Source: Urechis unicinctus (Eukaryota > Annelida > Polychaeta > Xenopneusta > Urechidae). Taken from it: a stretch of DNA of 64,000 nucleotides. Under the pieces are notes generated by a model. It had not been told where the DNA came from. It worked only from the letters and a program-made list of their open reading frames with translations, and did no database searches. The stretch is from positions 18,103,288 to 18,167,287 of the forward strand of contig CM067350.1 of assembly GCA_034190875.2 (NCBI GenBank), given 5' to 3'. Both the position numbers and the translations under genes were made by a program. Positions 24,127 through 35,192 of this stretch are shown piece by piece. Position 1 is the stretch's first letter, and every line of letters begins with the position of its first letter.

Positions 24127-24990
24127 GTAAAATTGAAATGTTCAAGACACCTTGTCCATCATGTGGCTCCCTGAATCGCTGAAAAAGGTTTTCTTGTGAG
24201 TGTGGGTATACCCTCTGGAAGCATTCGCAAAGAAGGCGGGCATCAGCAAATGAAAAGAGAGCCACATATGGGGGCCAGTATGCACCCCAGCAATGTTTAC
24301 AGAATAGTGGTTGTTGTTCAGTGCCCGTAAGGTACCATCTTACAAAAATACACCTAATTTGAAATTATATTAGGTTCTTATGCACTGATTGGTAAAGAAT
24401 TTTTGGCTGCCCCTTTTTTGTGTTTAGATGGCACAGTGGAAGGAGGCTGGGTTTGACTGCCTCTTCCTTGCCAGGCATACAGGGACAAGAAAGCGGGTAC
24501 ACGTAACCATGAGGCCTGGCAGTGATGTAGTTGCTGCAGGGCTGGCATCCCACCGAAGTCACTTAACAGATGTGTACAGCAAAATGCTAGATGTGGCATA
24601 CCACAACAAGGGTAAGCTATTATACATTTGAAAGCAAGTTTAGTTTTGAATTTGTGATTAGGGACATCATGGAGAAACTAAACATGATTATCACGCAGTT
24701 AGTACGTACATCAACTTTGTTTACTCCTGACATACATACAATGTTTGTATTTATATTCACATTGCACTTATGAGACATTATTCGATAACCTATCTGATAC
24801 CTTATACAGCTTGCGCTGTGGTGTCACTCATCTGCCAGGTGGTTACTAGCTCTTGCTGGTTGTAAAAAAGACGCCATCCGTATGATAGGTAAAACTAGCA
24901 TGTGCGCTTTGTTTTTATGGGATCTATTCATTGGCTTTCACAGAAACAGATGAATTATGTTGGCCAACCACAACCAACAGCAGCCAATGA
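24127..24990 (+). pseudogene. Three-exon zinc-ribbon gene with one nonsense codon (3' part)
   Basis: Function unknown. Exon A (24127-24326) follows a TTTTAG acceptor. It encodes a zinc-ribbon-like pair, CPSC (Cys codons 24153 and 24162) and CEC (24195 and 24201), then a basic stretch and an LQNSGCCSVP block, and ends at a GTAAGG donor. Exon B (24428-24611) follows GTGTTTAG. It encodes MAQWKEAGFDCLFLARHTGT, a Val-rich segment and LASHRSHLTDVYSKMLDVAY, and ends at a GTAAGC donor. Exon C (24944-24990) follows TTTCACAG and gives ETDELCWPTTTNSSQ then TGA. Exon phases join without loss of frame (0, then 1). One in-frame TGA (24180-24182) between the Cys pairs, in an NR*KR context, suggests a CGA to TGA mutation and loss of function. 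AATAAA at 25088 could end the transcript. Upstream exons were not found. Confidence 0.6.
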
Positions 24991-25087
24991 TAGTAAGAAC
25001 AGACTACATGCATAGTTCGCATATTTAGTATTTTCCTTTTTCAAAATATAAATGTAACTCGAGTATGTGCGTGAGGCAGGTGTGGAG

Positions 25088-25093
25088 AATAAA
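25088..25093 (+). promoter_or_regulatory. Possible polyadenylation signal AATAAA
   Basis: AATAAA lies about 100 bp after the stop codon of the zinc-ribbon gene on the same strand. It is a short motif in AT-rich DNA, so position is the only support. Confidence 0.35.
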
Positions 25094-25502
25094 AAGAGAA
25101 TCATTGGTATATGTATCCATTTATTGTTTCAATTATCCATACAAGAATTGGCTATATCATCTAAAACGCTCAGATAAAATATAATTGGTCTTTAGCAACC
25201 ATCTATATGCTTTAATTGTTATTCTGCTGACCAGTCGGAACTGTTGGTAAGTGCGTACTTTTATTAGCTCAGTGATCATACATGGATGTCTTTTTCATGA
25301 TAACACAACTAGAATTGAAAGACATCATTATAACCTGGCCCAAACTTGATTTGATTCAGATGACAAACAAACCGAAATTTCAGTTGGTAAGTGCATGCTC
25401 ATATTGGTTACGTTATATATTGGTGAACCACATGTCAACCTTCAGGTTGTGGGACCATAAAATTGACCAAAACAACATAAGTTTTGATCCATATTCAACA
25501 GA

Positions 25503-25708
25503 ATCACCCTTTTAGGGCATGTACTGAAGAAATGCAGTCTTCAGTTGAGGTGAATGGACATGCATATACAAGGTATCGTGTTTGTTTAGTCATCCAATTA
25601 CTTGTATATTTTTCAGCTCATGGATATGCACAGTGGGACGAGGAAGTATCTGAAGATGACATCCCACTAAGTTTGTTAAGATTTGTCGCAAATGGAGAGA
25701 ATAAATAA
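25503..25708 (+). pseudogene. Possible last two exons of a second decayed gene
   Basis: A candidate exon ends at ACAAG|GTATCG (about 25573). A candidate terminal exon starts after TATTTTTCAG (25616) and reads HGYAQWDEEVSEDDIPLSLL, then RFVANGENK and TAA, with overlapping AATAAATAAATAA as a polyadenylation signal. Joining the two keeps frame for MDMHIQ|AHGYAQW, but an in-frame TGA precedes the Met in the first exon. The acidic tail and Ile-Pro-Leu-Ser motif are not diagnostic. It could belong to the zinc-ribbon gene's neighbourhood or be chance. Confidence 0.3.
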
Positions 25709-28135
25709 ATAAGAAAATGTTCAGATCATCTGTCCACATCATGGATTTCTTAACCTACGCATTCCTGCTATCTTTGGCTGATGAAGCTTGGGAAGCGGGA
25801 TCCTTCCTTATTTTGCGCCCCATGTAAAACAATTCTCCTTACACTCTATTCTATGTGCGACAGTTTATGAAAGGTTGTCGGGTATAAGCGCAGAGAGGCC
25901 TTCTTACACTACTATTGGTGCTAATGTGAGGCGAAGTGACCACTATACAATGATTGACAGGGCAAGCTCGAGAATGGGTTGGTTATGTACAGCCTCTTCA
26001 ACATTTTGGCCTGCACCGTAGATCTATCCTATCTCAGCAAACGCACATCTGTTGTCAAAGGCTTTGATCAATGGCCTTACTTTTCAACTCAGCTCAGCTT
26101 TCAACAGATAACGCGTATACATTGGACATGTATGCATCATCACAAATCGCGCTGTGTGCTTCTGCATGATAATTATGTCGACTTCCTCGAACAAAATACT
26201 ATATATGACTGCTGCTAGTTATAACTGATGAAAGTGTGGCTTTGGGTCAGCATTTCTCAGCCTGAAATGATTATATGGTAAACCGGTTTGAATCCAAAAA
26301 GGAAGGTGAAGCAAGGTTACAAAATCGGGACGAGTGCTCCATCAGAGTCATAAACCATCTCAACGTTGTAAGCACAGTAACATGATCATGAACCATATCC
26401 CACATGATATTGCATGCTACATATTGTGCACCCCATGAATAGAATAAAATCGATTATTCGGAATAATTCAATGTTGTGGAAGCAGTGAGACTGACAGTCG
26501 TTAGCCGTCATGGGTCCACCTAGTATGATGCGATACGTCAATGCTCCTTCTGGCCAATCGATCGTTCGGGCTGCTGCTCTCCCAATACCCTGGGGAAGTC
26601 ATTCAAAGCAAAAACAAAATATATAAATTAATGTCATTGAAAACACTGATTTTATCATTGAACATAAAATTTATTAATTAAATGATAATCGCCGCCTGTA
26701 GCCATTTGTGCAAAGCTGATAAAATCTATGAAATTTGATTCAGATGATAACGCGCGGTTGCGGATTAGGTAAATGCAACGCTACATGCAATATTGGTCAA
26801 CAATTGCATGAATAGCAGTTGCCTTTATATAAACAACAAAGGTAATATAACGTGAGTCATATTTCAAAAGGTAGTTTTAGAGAAGCCTATTATGCTTAGA
26901 AGGTTTAAACGCTGGCTGGATTAGAATCAAACGAGTGTGTGTTTGTATGCCGAATCGGTAGTGCAGACTAAAGTATCACTACCTTGAATGCTTGCAAAGC
27001 TAAACAAAGGTATTAATGTCCGAAAGTGCGATGAGGGCGCTTTCAAGATACCCTAGTAACGCCGATTTTTCAAGGACCTAGATACAAATTGTACTTTTGC
27101 CTATACGAGTGCATTTGCCCATGGATAGGATGATAACGCTTGTGTAAGTAATTAGTAACATATCGTCACATCTTCACAACATTTATATTTTGATATCACC
27201 GCAAAAGTTGCCTTGTTAGGTCCAGTTTTACATTGGATTTACCGCAAAGGCCGCAGTCAACATGTTTCTCAAAATTACTTGATCGAAACTATTGATGATT
27301 CCGAGGTTAACATCCGTAACATTGTATGCGCTTTATCAAGTGGTGCGCTCTGTCGGTGGCTTGTACAAAAGCAGAACGGCTTACACTTGTCACAATTGTT
27401 GCTCGAGATCGCAACAATTAATACAACTGATATTTATACCACATACGAACTATATCTCTGCTAGATGATGCGAGGTAGAGAGTGATGGGCTGACAGGCAA
27501 GATATACAGTTGACTGGCAAATAAGGTATCAAAATAGAAAGAAAAGGCAGTCATATATGCCAAAAGCTTACTGGCATCAACAATCTTTGTAGTAACGCAA
27601 ATGAAATCCTTCTCGGCATCTATATATCAGCAGTAACTTTGATTTGAACACAGGTTTGCTTTTCACAGTCGACAGTTGACCAGAACCTCGCGACTTTGGG
27701 ATCAATTAAGCCGATCACAATAGGTTGGAAAGACCTTGTAAGTACCGTAACTCGACGTTTAGCACAATTCACTGAACTAGTTAAATAAATGCGACCATAC
27801 TCTCTGCTCGGTAGCTTGTGCATCGATACACTGAGCAGTACACATAACAAATAAGTGCATAGAAACATCCAATAAGTATGTATCAAACGATAGCCTACAG
27901 CAGCATAGACGAATTAAATGGTAACTATAAAGAAAGTGTAGATCATACAACTGATTAACCGTCGTAAGCAAACAAGGTAAAATCAAACCGAATAACCGAC
28001 CGATGAGTGATACCTGTAATTGGTGCGTTCAAGGCTATAATTTAACACATTCGATCGTAGAGAGATAGTATAAGTCTAATGCATGTTTACCCTTTTCATG
28101 GCAGTCAGCATTGTTTTTTTGTTATTGATATTGAT
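25709..28135. other. No gene recognised
   Basis: No domain, splice-consistent exon set or repeat could be supported in this stretch. Frames of 70-88 codons occur on both strands without recognisable content. Confidence 0.5.
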
Positions 28136-28320
28136 ATTTGATGTTATATTATATATATAGCTTATGGTTGGAATAGTTTATATATATATATATGAATGCT
28201 GCTTTTTAGTTTAAATTATTGTATCATATATGTATACCTTAATACGAATTATACATATATAACAACTTGTCAATATATGCCGTTTATATATATATGTTGG
28301 AATATCTTATCATTATAAAT
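28136..28320. repeat. AT-rich tract with short (TA)n runs
   Basis: Several short TATATATA runs (28152, 28181, 28285) lie in very AT-rich DNA. This is simple sequence, not coding. Confidence 0.7.
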
Positions 28321-31190
28321 TCAATACAATAGGCTGATTGGTTTGTGGACTGGGTTCGACAGCGTGCAGATAGATAGTACATGAGATTTGCAAGTTGGAT
28401 ACTGTGACCTGCAATATACTCTACTTTTTTGCACTTGTATCGGCTTATATAACATAAACTAACTGAAGCACATCCGCATCGTGAATAGGTAGTTGTCTAA
28501 ATGCATGAGATTTCGATAATATAAACTTTTTTGCACTTGCCATCAATCACATCCGCAAATAAAAATGAAATAACCCAATTAAGGTTTGCGTCGCTTGTAG
28601 CATTAAGGCGACATCGCGATGGTAATTGATGGCGATGAATGCGATGCTGTCCCCGACTTAGCAAGAGCCTGTTGGCTCTAACCACGTTACCGCTGAAAAA
28701 TACGCAAATGTGTATAACATTGGTCACAGAACCTGAACTACCAATGCAGCATAGCACAGGCCTAATGCCTCGATTAGGCTGCGTACAGGTGTCATTGTGA
28801 TGGATGTTTTGCATGCAACAAACTGCCCCCGCCTCTGCGATGACCATCTGCACTTAAGTCGCCCCCTCGCAGTAAAATGTGCATTGTAGCGAATGAAGGC
28901 ACGGACACGAGTTTCTTTTACAGACCACGAGGCCTAGTTAAACACTGTATAAGAATGTATAAGCACAATCGTTTTGTACTTTCAAAGACCAAAATTGTTT
29001 GTTGTGAGTCGGCTATCGGGCTTTGTGGTAATCTGCGGCATAAAGTGAATGTCCGGTTGCTACTATTGCAGAAACAGAAAGCTAAATATAACCAAAGCAT
29101 GTTAACCAGCTAAGTAACAAGACGTTGAGCAGCATTCCTTGTACGAAGCCAAAGGATCATCTTATGTTTTTCTAATATAACACAGCCCACAGGTGCATGT
29201 CTCACGGAACATCTCAAGCATATTAGTGAATAGAGATTGTTGTATTCAGCGTTGAATAGCATCGAAAGTAAACCGAGCATCTCACCCGTTGCCGCTCTTA
29301 GTCGTAAATTGCCATAACTATTGATTTAATTATCAAAATATACACTATCCTATAAATAGCGAAATCTCCCCGCCCCATGCAATAAATTTTGTTTGACCCC
29401 TATCAAACACAATGTATAGCGCCATACGTGCTGTATGACCCCCCCCCCCCCCCCCCACCCCACCTTTCAACAAGAGGTATCATATCGGACAAATGACGTC
29501 ACGGCGTTGTGTTATATTTCTTATACGTTTTGTCGGAACACGATACTTACTGTCGACCATGGTTTTCGAGAAAGCGGTACATACGTCACTTTATTTGTCA
29601 AAGCTGCATTTCGGCCGGGTGTAATATACCATCTATCTTTTGGTGAACATACCGGACTGAAAAACGTGAAGAAGGCATGCTGTGTCGAATGTCGTGCCTG
29701 ACTGACATGTTTGAGACTACGTACAATAAAACTCCGGAATCGGAAGCCATACGACTCTATAAATTGATTTCATCAAATACCGAAAGCAAATCGAAACGAA
29801 ACACCGAAAGTAATAAAACGTTATATTTATGGCTTCCTTTGGCGACGACAATATGGCGATCACGATGATACTTCTGCTGATGGCTGTTACCATGATGGCG
29901 ATATTGCCAATGTGGTAATAGTAAAGATAATACAAATATTCATGATAATAAATATACTAAATGAAACAACAGGCTTGTGAGGAAAATGAACGAAAATATA
30001 TAGAAGCAGACGGTGATTAACAATCACAAAATCAGTAACTCTCGCATTTAAATTGGATGCATAGCTGTCACCAAAATATTTGAACGCAATGCAGTAGTTT
30101 ACCGCCAATTTGTAACCTCCAAACTGATTGATCCCTTCGGCATCGAAATCGCGATTAAGCTCTGTTTTATTAGACAATAAATGCATATGTGTAGCCTTAT
30201 TTATAAAAAGGTTACAGTGCTTCGCTCCTTAAAGTTTAATTACATTTGTTATGTTTATAGATTAAGATTATAATATCAACTGCGCTATTGTATTCTTTAG
30301 AACAATTGAGTCGTCAGGATTTGGGAGTTTGATGCTGGAACAGTCTATGGTCTTTGGCGTCGCCTTGATAAACAAGGAATTTTACCTATCGTATCTGTGC
30401 TGCATAACACAAAGTAGTTGACAGCTTGAAGCTTCTAGGATATGCTTGGTTGATAGGCATTGTGTGTGTACATTGTTGCCAGGTGCGCGACGAAGATACT
30501 GTCGGCCTTAACTGTGCATTGTGTTTTTGGCGAGCAATGCGCTAGTGCCTTTTGACTTCTCATGCGCGTACCATGCCAAACCCTATTTGGAATTGGAATT
30601 TTCTGTTCGAGCATTCCGGAGCTGTTAAGATTGCACATTTATGCTTGTACAATCTGCCAAGCGTGCAGGTTGTTCATTTGGCTGCTGACAGTTATGTTGA
30701 TCTATACTTAAGATTAGATGCCCCACATACCGTTCGATTATGGTTGATCTCTTCATATTGTACAAGCCATAATAATGACAATACTGAATATCAAATTTGG
30801 CGAAGCTGGTTTAATGCGTCATTACATTTATTTATAAGAATCCGTGGCTACAAATAATAATAAGCTTTATCTACACGTGGCTATCGTTTGATCAACAACG
30901 CTCACTGGGTTACTCTTATCAGCATTCACACTCCCGTAGACATTATGAGTTCGTTCAAATTCTCAATAGCTCGATGAGCAAAAACCTATCACTTTAGCAA
31001 CTGATGGTGCGGTCACACCAATATCCCACCATCACGCATGAACGCGCAGTAAAGATACCGATTAAACTTTTGTGTTGTGTTGTTTAACGCAAGATATAGG
31101 CATTAGTTAGGGAGGAGTAGTGGAGGTACACATTTGGTATCATCAGAAAGCTTAAAAAAAGAGAATTTTACCAGTGCAAGAATTATGTTT
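28321..31190. other. No gene recognised
   Basis: Includes an 18-base poly-C run at 29439. The minus-strand frame at 28497-28853 and the plus frame at 30552-30857 are the longest, but their translations show no domain or motif. I treat them as chance frames. Confidence 0.45.
29439..29456 (+). repeat. Poly-C tract (18 C)
   Basis: An uninterrupted run of C followed by ACCCC. It is a simple homopolymer that is prone to length change. Confidence 0.95.
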
Positions 31191-31196
31191 ATATCT

Positions 31197-31202
31197 TTAT
31201 TT
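31197..31202 (-). promoter_or_regulatory. Polyadenylation signal for the minus-strand gene
   Basis: The reverse complement reads AATAAA, about 115 bp beyond the TGA at 31318-31320. Placement and strand fit the end of the transposase-like gene. Confidence 0.5.
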
Positions 31203-31317
31203 GTACAAAAACTGCACCTGTATTACAAAATATGATACATATCTGGCACTTTTGAGTTTTTCGAGCATATTATAACATCAACACATATGTACATATCAAT
31301 GATCACTTTATCACCAT

Positions 31318-31446
31318 TCAAATAAAACAAACAAAACTTAAACCTAGCTCCAAATCACCACTTGCATAGTCAGTCAGGAGTTGGTAGGTGTAGAGCTGCC
31401 CATCGTTGTCATACTTGACATTACACCAGGTATTATAACCTGGCAC
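31318..31446 (-). CDS. Terminal exon: second half of a Tudor-like domain
   Basis: Follows a TTGCAG acceptor (intron 31804-31447, 358 bp). It encodes VPGYNTWCNVKYDNDGQLYT, then YQLLTDYASGDLELGLSFVCFI and TGA. Joined to the previous exon (RRIRHKF...HWYYGWVISQ) it gives the pattern of beta strands typical of Tudor/chromo-like barrels: basic strand, W-Y-x-G-x-V, V-x-Y-D and a tail Y-x-L. Such domains read histone or methylated ligands in known proteins; that role here is inferred only. Confidence 0.65.
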   Translation of the reverse strand: MPGYNTWCNVKYDNDGQLYTYQLLTDYASGDLELGLSFVCFI

Positions 31447-31804
31447 CTGCAACATATAACATTGTACAGTTTTTGTAAGTTTATACACCAAGAATATGTA
31501 ATGTAATTACCCAGGAGAGGAATTTGATCTGTGCTCTATTCTTATTTTTTAAAATAATAAAGTAATATAATGCATGTATTTGGAACTCACAAATGATTTG
31601 TATTCACTGGGATTAAAACAACAATCAAATATGTGTTCATAATATAAACAGTAAGCAGGTAACAATCAAAGAACTGCATTAACATGCAAACGATGCAAAT
31701 AACGCTGGTGAGACATCTTGAAATGCTGAACCTGTAGATAATGGAGACTATTAGTATAACGAATGAAAAAACTGCATGAATAATGTTCTTCAAATTTCTT
31801 TAAC

Positions 31805-34504
31805 CTGTGATATAACCCATCCATAATACCAGTGCTCAGCTACTCCTTGGAGAAACTTGTGGCGAATTCTTCTCCCAACAAGGATGGGTTGCCCAGAGCC
31901 ATCCTCTTGGGGCTCAGCAGCATTCAATGAGAATGAGGGCTGAATGAGTTGCAAGAGATTATGGGTTAGCTCTTCTATGGTTAATGCTCTCCTTCGACCA
32001 CCACTCATTTTTGTGAAAGCATGCACATTGTTCATGGTAGGATCTTCGGACTTCTGTTTCAGGACATTTTTTCAGAATTGAAGTTGCGCTTTCAGAGCCT
32101 TGATTTGTTCTCCTTTTTGCCAGCTATCTGCAGGTGGTCAAGGTAGTCATGAACTTGTTGCATACTCTGCCAGAAGCCCTAGTGTACTATGTCTGCGGTT
32201 TGCTGCACCTTCTTCTGCAGTCTGGCAGCTTGGGTTTCCTTTTGTGCTCGCATTTTTTTGACAACGGCAGCTCGACGTGCCTCTTGAATTTCCATTTGTT
32301 CGCTTTTGAAAGCTTTGCGTACATACTTTACATAGTTTACCGACTTTCTGGCATCTCTTAATATTTGGGATTTTTCACCTGACGACTTAGCCTCAAGCCA
32401 CTGACTGGTACAATTGTGGCTGAATAGAAGGTACGCTTCGGCGGCAATCGTCGTCATATTGGGTTTCTCCCTCATCAATCGGTCAAGGTGGCCGAAAACA
32501 CTTTCACTAAATTTGTTGTGCTTTGGTAGACCTGTAGCTTTCCTTCTGATGTCAGGTGACGGATCGCTCCATTTTCCACCATCAAGGTGATGGGTGAAAA
32601 TTCTTTGCATAAGCCGTGCTGTTGCGAATAGCATAACTTGCAGTACACGTTCGACTTGGTCGTCATGCTCCCATGGTGCAAGTAATTGTGGCAAATGACA
32701 TTGTCGTCTCATTTGGACATCAACAAATGGCAGCCTTGTTATACCATTCATAAAATCCCTGGTGTTGGTGCTAACATTAACCAAGAAGTCGATTACTTGT
32801 TGATATCTAATGCCGATGTCAAGGAGGTGAATATTGCTGTCTTCGATGGAGGACCACAATGACATGGTGACAAGGTGTGAGACCAACCCAAGAGCTTTGC
32901 AACCAGTTAGATATTCAGGCACGTTTGAGTCAAACAGCACAGCTTTTAGTAGACTGGTTTCTAGAAAGTAGATTACATCTTCTTGCAGATAGAAGGTGCT
33001 GGCTGCATTTTCAAAAGGAATATTGAAACGATTCCCTCGGAATGGCTCAATTTGAAGACGATCAAGGCCCTCCTCCTTCAACTATGGACGAAGATATTCC
33101 AGAAAGCTTTGGTGGCATCCAGACTTTTCATCTCCATCCTGAGCTACAGCTTTAGATGTTGTCCTTGCTAGTCTGGTAGCTCCTGATTCCTTTATCTTCC
33201 GGAAACATCTATCAAATATGGGTGCATCATCTGGAAAAAATCCATGATCTCTCTGTGAGTGTAGATAAAGCAACTTCAGCAAGGTGGACCAAAGCATGTA
33301 AGCCGCAAAAGAAATTGCATAATTTTCCCAATGAAAGTTTTCCTGCTCGGACAACAGTTCATAATTCTCTATAGTTTGTGGCAGCATTTCTTTCCGGTAC
33401 TCTTCCAACAGCTGATTGAATTTGATTTGTGTGCTGGCCCTGTCAGACATAGAACAGGAGATGTTAAGCAATATTTTCTTGGCAATCTCATTGAGGTTCT
33501 CTTGAGAGACATCTTCAATGTCTCTTAATATTGTCCTAAATGTTGCAAGAACATCCTGTCCTGATTTTGAAACAATATCACGCAGGCCAAGAACATAGAT
33601 GTTTCCTTGAGAATCACTAGCATGGAATCCTCAACACTTTTTGTCGTACTTAGAGGTTTCATCTGAAAGAAGTCCCATATGTTCCTTTTGTGGCAACTGT
33701 TCAGCCAACTGCTTTTGTGCAACAATCAGTCGCATGATGTTCCAGTCCTTGACAGTCGATGCACAGGGAAGATCAGTGGCTTTTTTCCTTGCCAATTTCA
33801 GGGTACTTGCAATAACTGACGAAACCTGTCCAGTAGATACATTGATAACAGGTTGAATACGCACTCTTTGACTTTTTCAGTGTACTTGCCATCATCTTGT
33901 TTCGTTTCGACCTTGTCATCCATCATTTCCCTTAGCCAATCATTCTCTTCAATTGTTTGGTGCTTAGTTTTTTTGCTCTGTATGAAGACTTTCCTCATGG
34001 ACATGATTTTCGAAGTCAAGAATCTCTTCGAAATTTCAGATGCTTTTCGCCTTAGCTCACATCTTCGTTGGAGCAGTCTTGCTTACATAGACTTACAAAT
34101 CTTGTTTGCTTCTGCCAGCTTCAATTTGTTTTGATTTAGTTGAATTTTGCTCCTTGCCAGTGCAAATTTGCAAATTCTCACCTTTGCAAGCTTTTGCCGC
34201 ATGTTGATCAACTATTCACAGGACTGTTTAAATTCAACTGCCAATTCATGACTTACGCGAGTCTGGCAATCAAGAAGGTCTCGTAGTGATGACGAAGCAG
34301 GCTGCTTAGGCTGTCGGGTCAATGAAGCTCCCTTTGATGGGGACAGCTCCTCCATTTTTTTATGCGCGAGATATGTTCTTTCTGATATTTTTGTATTTGA
34401 CAATTAAACTGTTCAATTTACTCTGATAGACAGCTTTAGTTGGTGGTGTATCAGTTTCATGCATTGACATCAACATTTTCACACAGGCTACAATCCCTAC
34501 AGAA
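31805..34504 (-). pseudogene. Large central exon of the transposase-like gene
   Basis: About 2.7 kb of one exon with protein-like sequence almost throughout, but split by six stop codons and three frameshifts. After the TTTAG acceptor it reads SVGIVACVKMLMSMHETDT, then a Lys-rich region, the RNase H-like core and a Gln/Arg/Lys-rich coil. It ends within the Tudor-like domain at ISQ|GTTAAA (intron from 31804). Long in-frame stretches between the stops (for example 300 codons from 33081 to 32182) show that decay is recent or slow. Confidence 0.7.
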
Positions 34505-34602
34505 CTAAATCACTTCTTGGTTTTTTATTGTTGCAGATTGTAGAACTACTGCTGAAAAATGCATAAGACACGTATATAAGACAGGGTGCATGCTACACTT
34601 AC

Positions 34603-34703
34603 ACTAGTACAAATAAGTCTTAACAGGAGACAAAATGAAATGTCTCATCGGCATTCTTCACTTTGCTGAAAAGAAAATATTCCAGGTACTCAAGACATTT
34701 CCA
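34603..34703 (-). CDS. Proposed third exon of the transposase-like gene (with TAA)
   Basis: Follows a TTTTTTATTTCAG acceptor. It encodes WKCLEYLEYFLFSKVKNADE then TFHFVSC and an in-frame TAA (34620-34622). Reading on, the frame reaches a GTAAGTG donor at 34602 in phase 2, which matches the acceptor at 34505 (one base completes the codon). The TAA may therefore be a nonsense mutation, or the true end of a short separate protein. Confidence 0.5.
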
Positions 34704-34748
34704 CTGAAATAAAAAACACAACAAAGTACTAATCATTCAAGTAAATAC

Positions 34749-34796
34749 CTTGGTTTGAAGGAAGTATTTCTTGTATTTTCTCATAACTGGTACAAA
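34749..34796 (-). CDS. Proposed second exon of the transposase-like gene
   Basis: Lies between a TTGCAGTGACAG acceptor and a CCAAG|GTATTT donor. It encodes FVPVMRKYKKYFLQTK in phase 0. The basic-aromatic composition continues into the next exon. Confidence 0.5.
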
Positions 34797-35156
34797 CTGT
34801 CACTGCAATCAACAAACATACACCCACTAACACTTAAGAGAACACAACAACTCTTGTCTTTGCGAGGGATACATAATACATGATAGTGGAATATGATACT
34901 GATCCCCTATTATCGCACACACAATCAAGCGGCACCCGCGCAGGTGATGAAGGTGGTTGCACAAAGTACAGGTGTGCTCATTTGCGTGAACGATTATGGG
35001 TGATAGATGGTTTCAACGTTTTCTCCAGTTATTAAGCTTTCTAATTATATATCATTCATCATACTTTTGAACGAAATTCACATTTAAAATATTTCACTTT
35101 CTTTAATATGCACAATGTTATTCTTTTCCATGCAAAAACAATAACATGACACATAC

Positions 35157-35192
35157 CATTCGAAAGCGCGGGTTTTCGTCGTCAGGATTCAT
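35157..35192 (-). CDS. Proposed first coding exon of the transposase-like gene
   Basis: The minus strand reads ATG AAT CCT ... (MNPDDENPRFRM) and then a GTATGT donor at 35156. It ends in phase 0 and joins exon 2 in frame. The assignment rests on the donor, the phase fit and the open frame; the exon is only 12 codons, so it could be wrong. Confidence 0.4.

Larger units (their letters stand above)
31318..35192 (-). pseudogene. Five-exon transposase-like gene with C-terminal Tudor-like domain, decayed
   Basis: Proposed exons on the minus strand are 35192-35157, 34796-34749, 34703-34603, 34504-31805 and 31446-31318, with compatible phases. Order of parts: a short N-terminus; a Lys/Tyr-rich segment; a coiled-coil-like stretch (about 34200-33900); an RNase H-like core with candidate acids D (33661-33663, LLSDETSKY), D (33442-33444, SCSMSDRAS) and E (32503-32505, HNKFSESVFG), with about 300 mostly helical residues between the last two; a Lys/Gln-rich coil; and a Tudor-like domain. 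The block FRGNRFNIPFENA and the E-x-x-FG...REKPN block recall an uncharacterised family I remember from many invertebrate and fish genomes; this is unchecked. Damage: stops at 34620, 34212, 34083, 33631, 33082, 32179 and 32072, and frameshifts near 34370, 33850 and 32110. Introns persist, so it is not a processed copy. DNA cutting and joining is an inference; it cannot now make a full protein. Confidence 0.7.

Noticed and set aside
28497..28853. 118-codon minus-strand frame
   Set aside because: No domain, no splice partner and an irregular composition. A part resembles a recurrent GATGGYGATG-type intergenic motif also seen near 1895 and 36640, so it is probably repeat-derived.
30552..30857. 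101-codon plus-strand frame
   Set aside because: The translation resembles no family, and there are no exon borders or polyadenylation signal in place.
33082..33633. In-frame TGA and TAG as possible recoding (for example selenocysteine) in the transposase-like gene
   Set aside because: Seven stops of all three kinds plus three frameshifts in the same gene point to ordinary decay, and no conserved stem-loop was seen.
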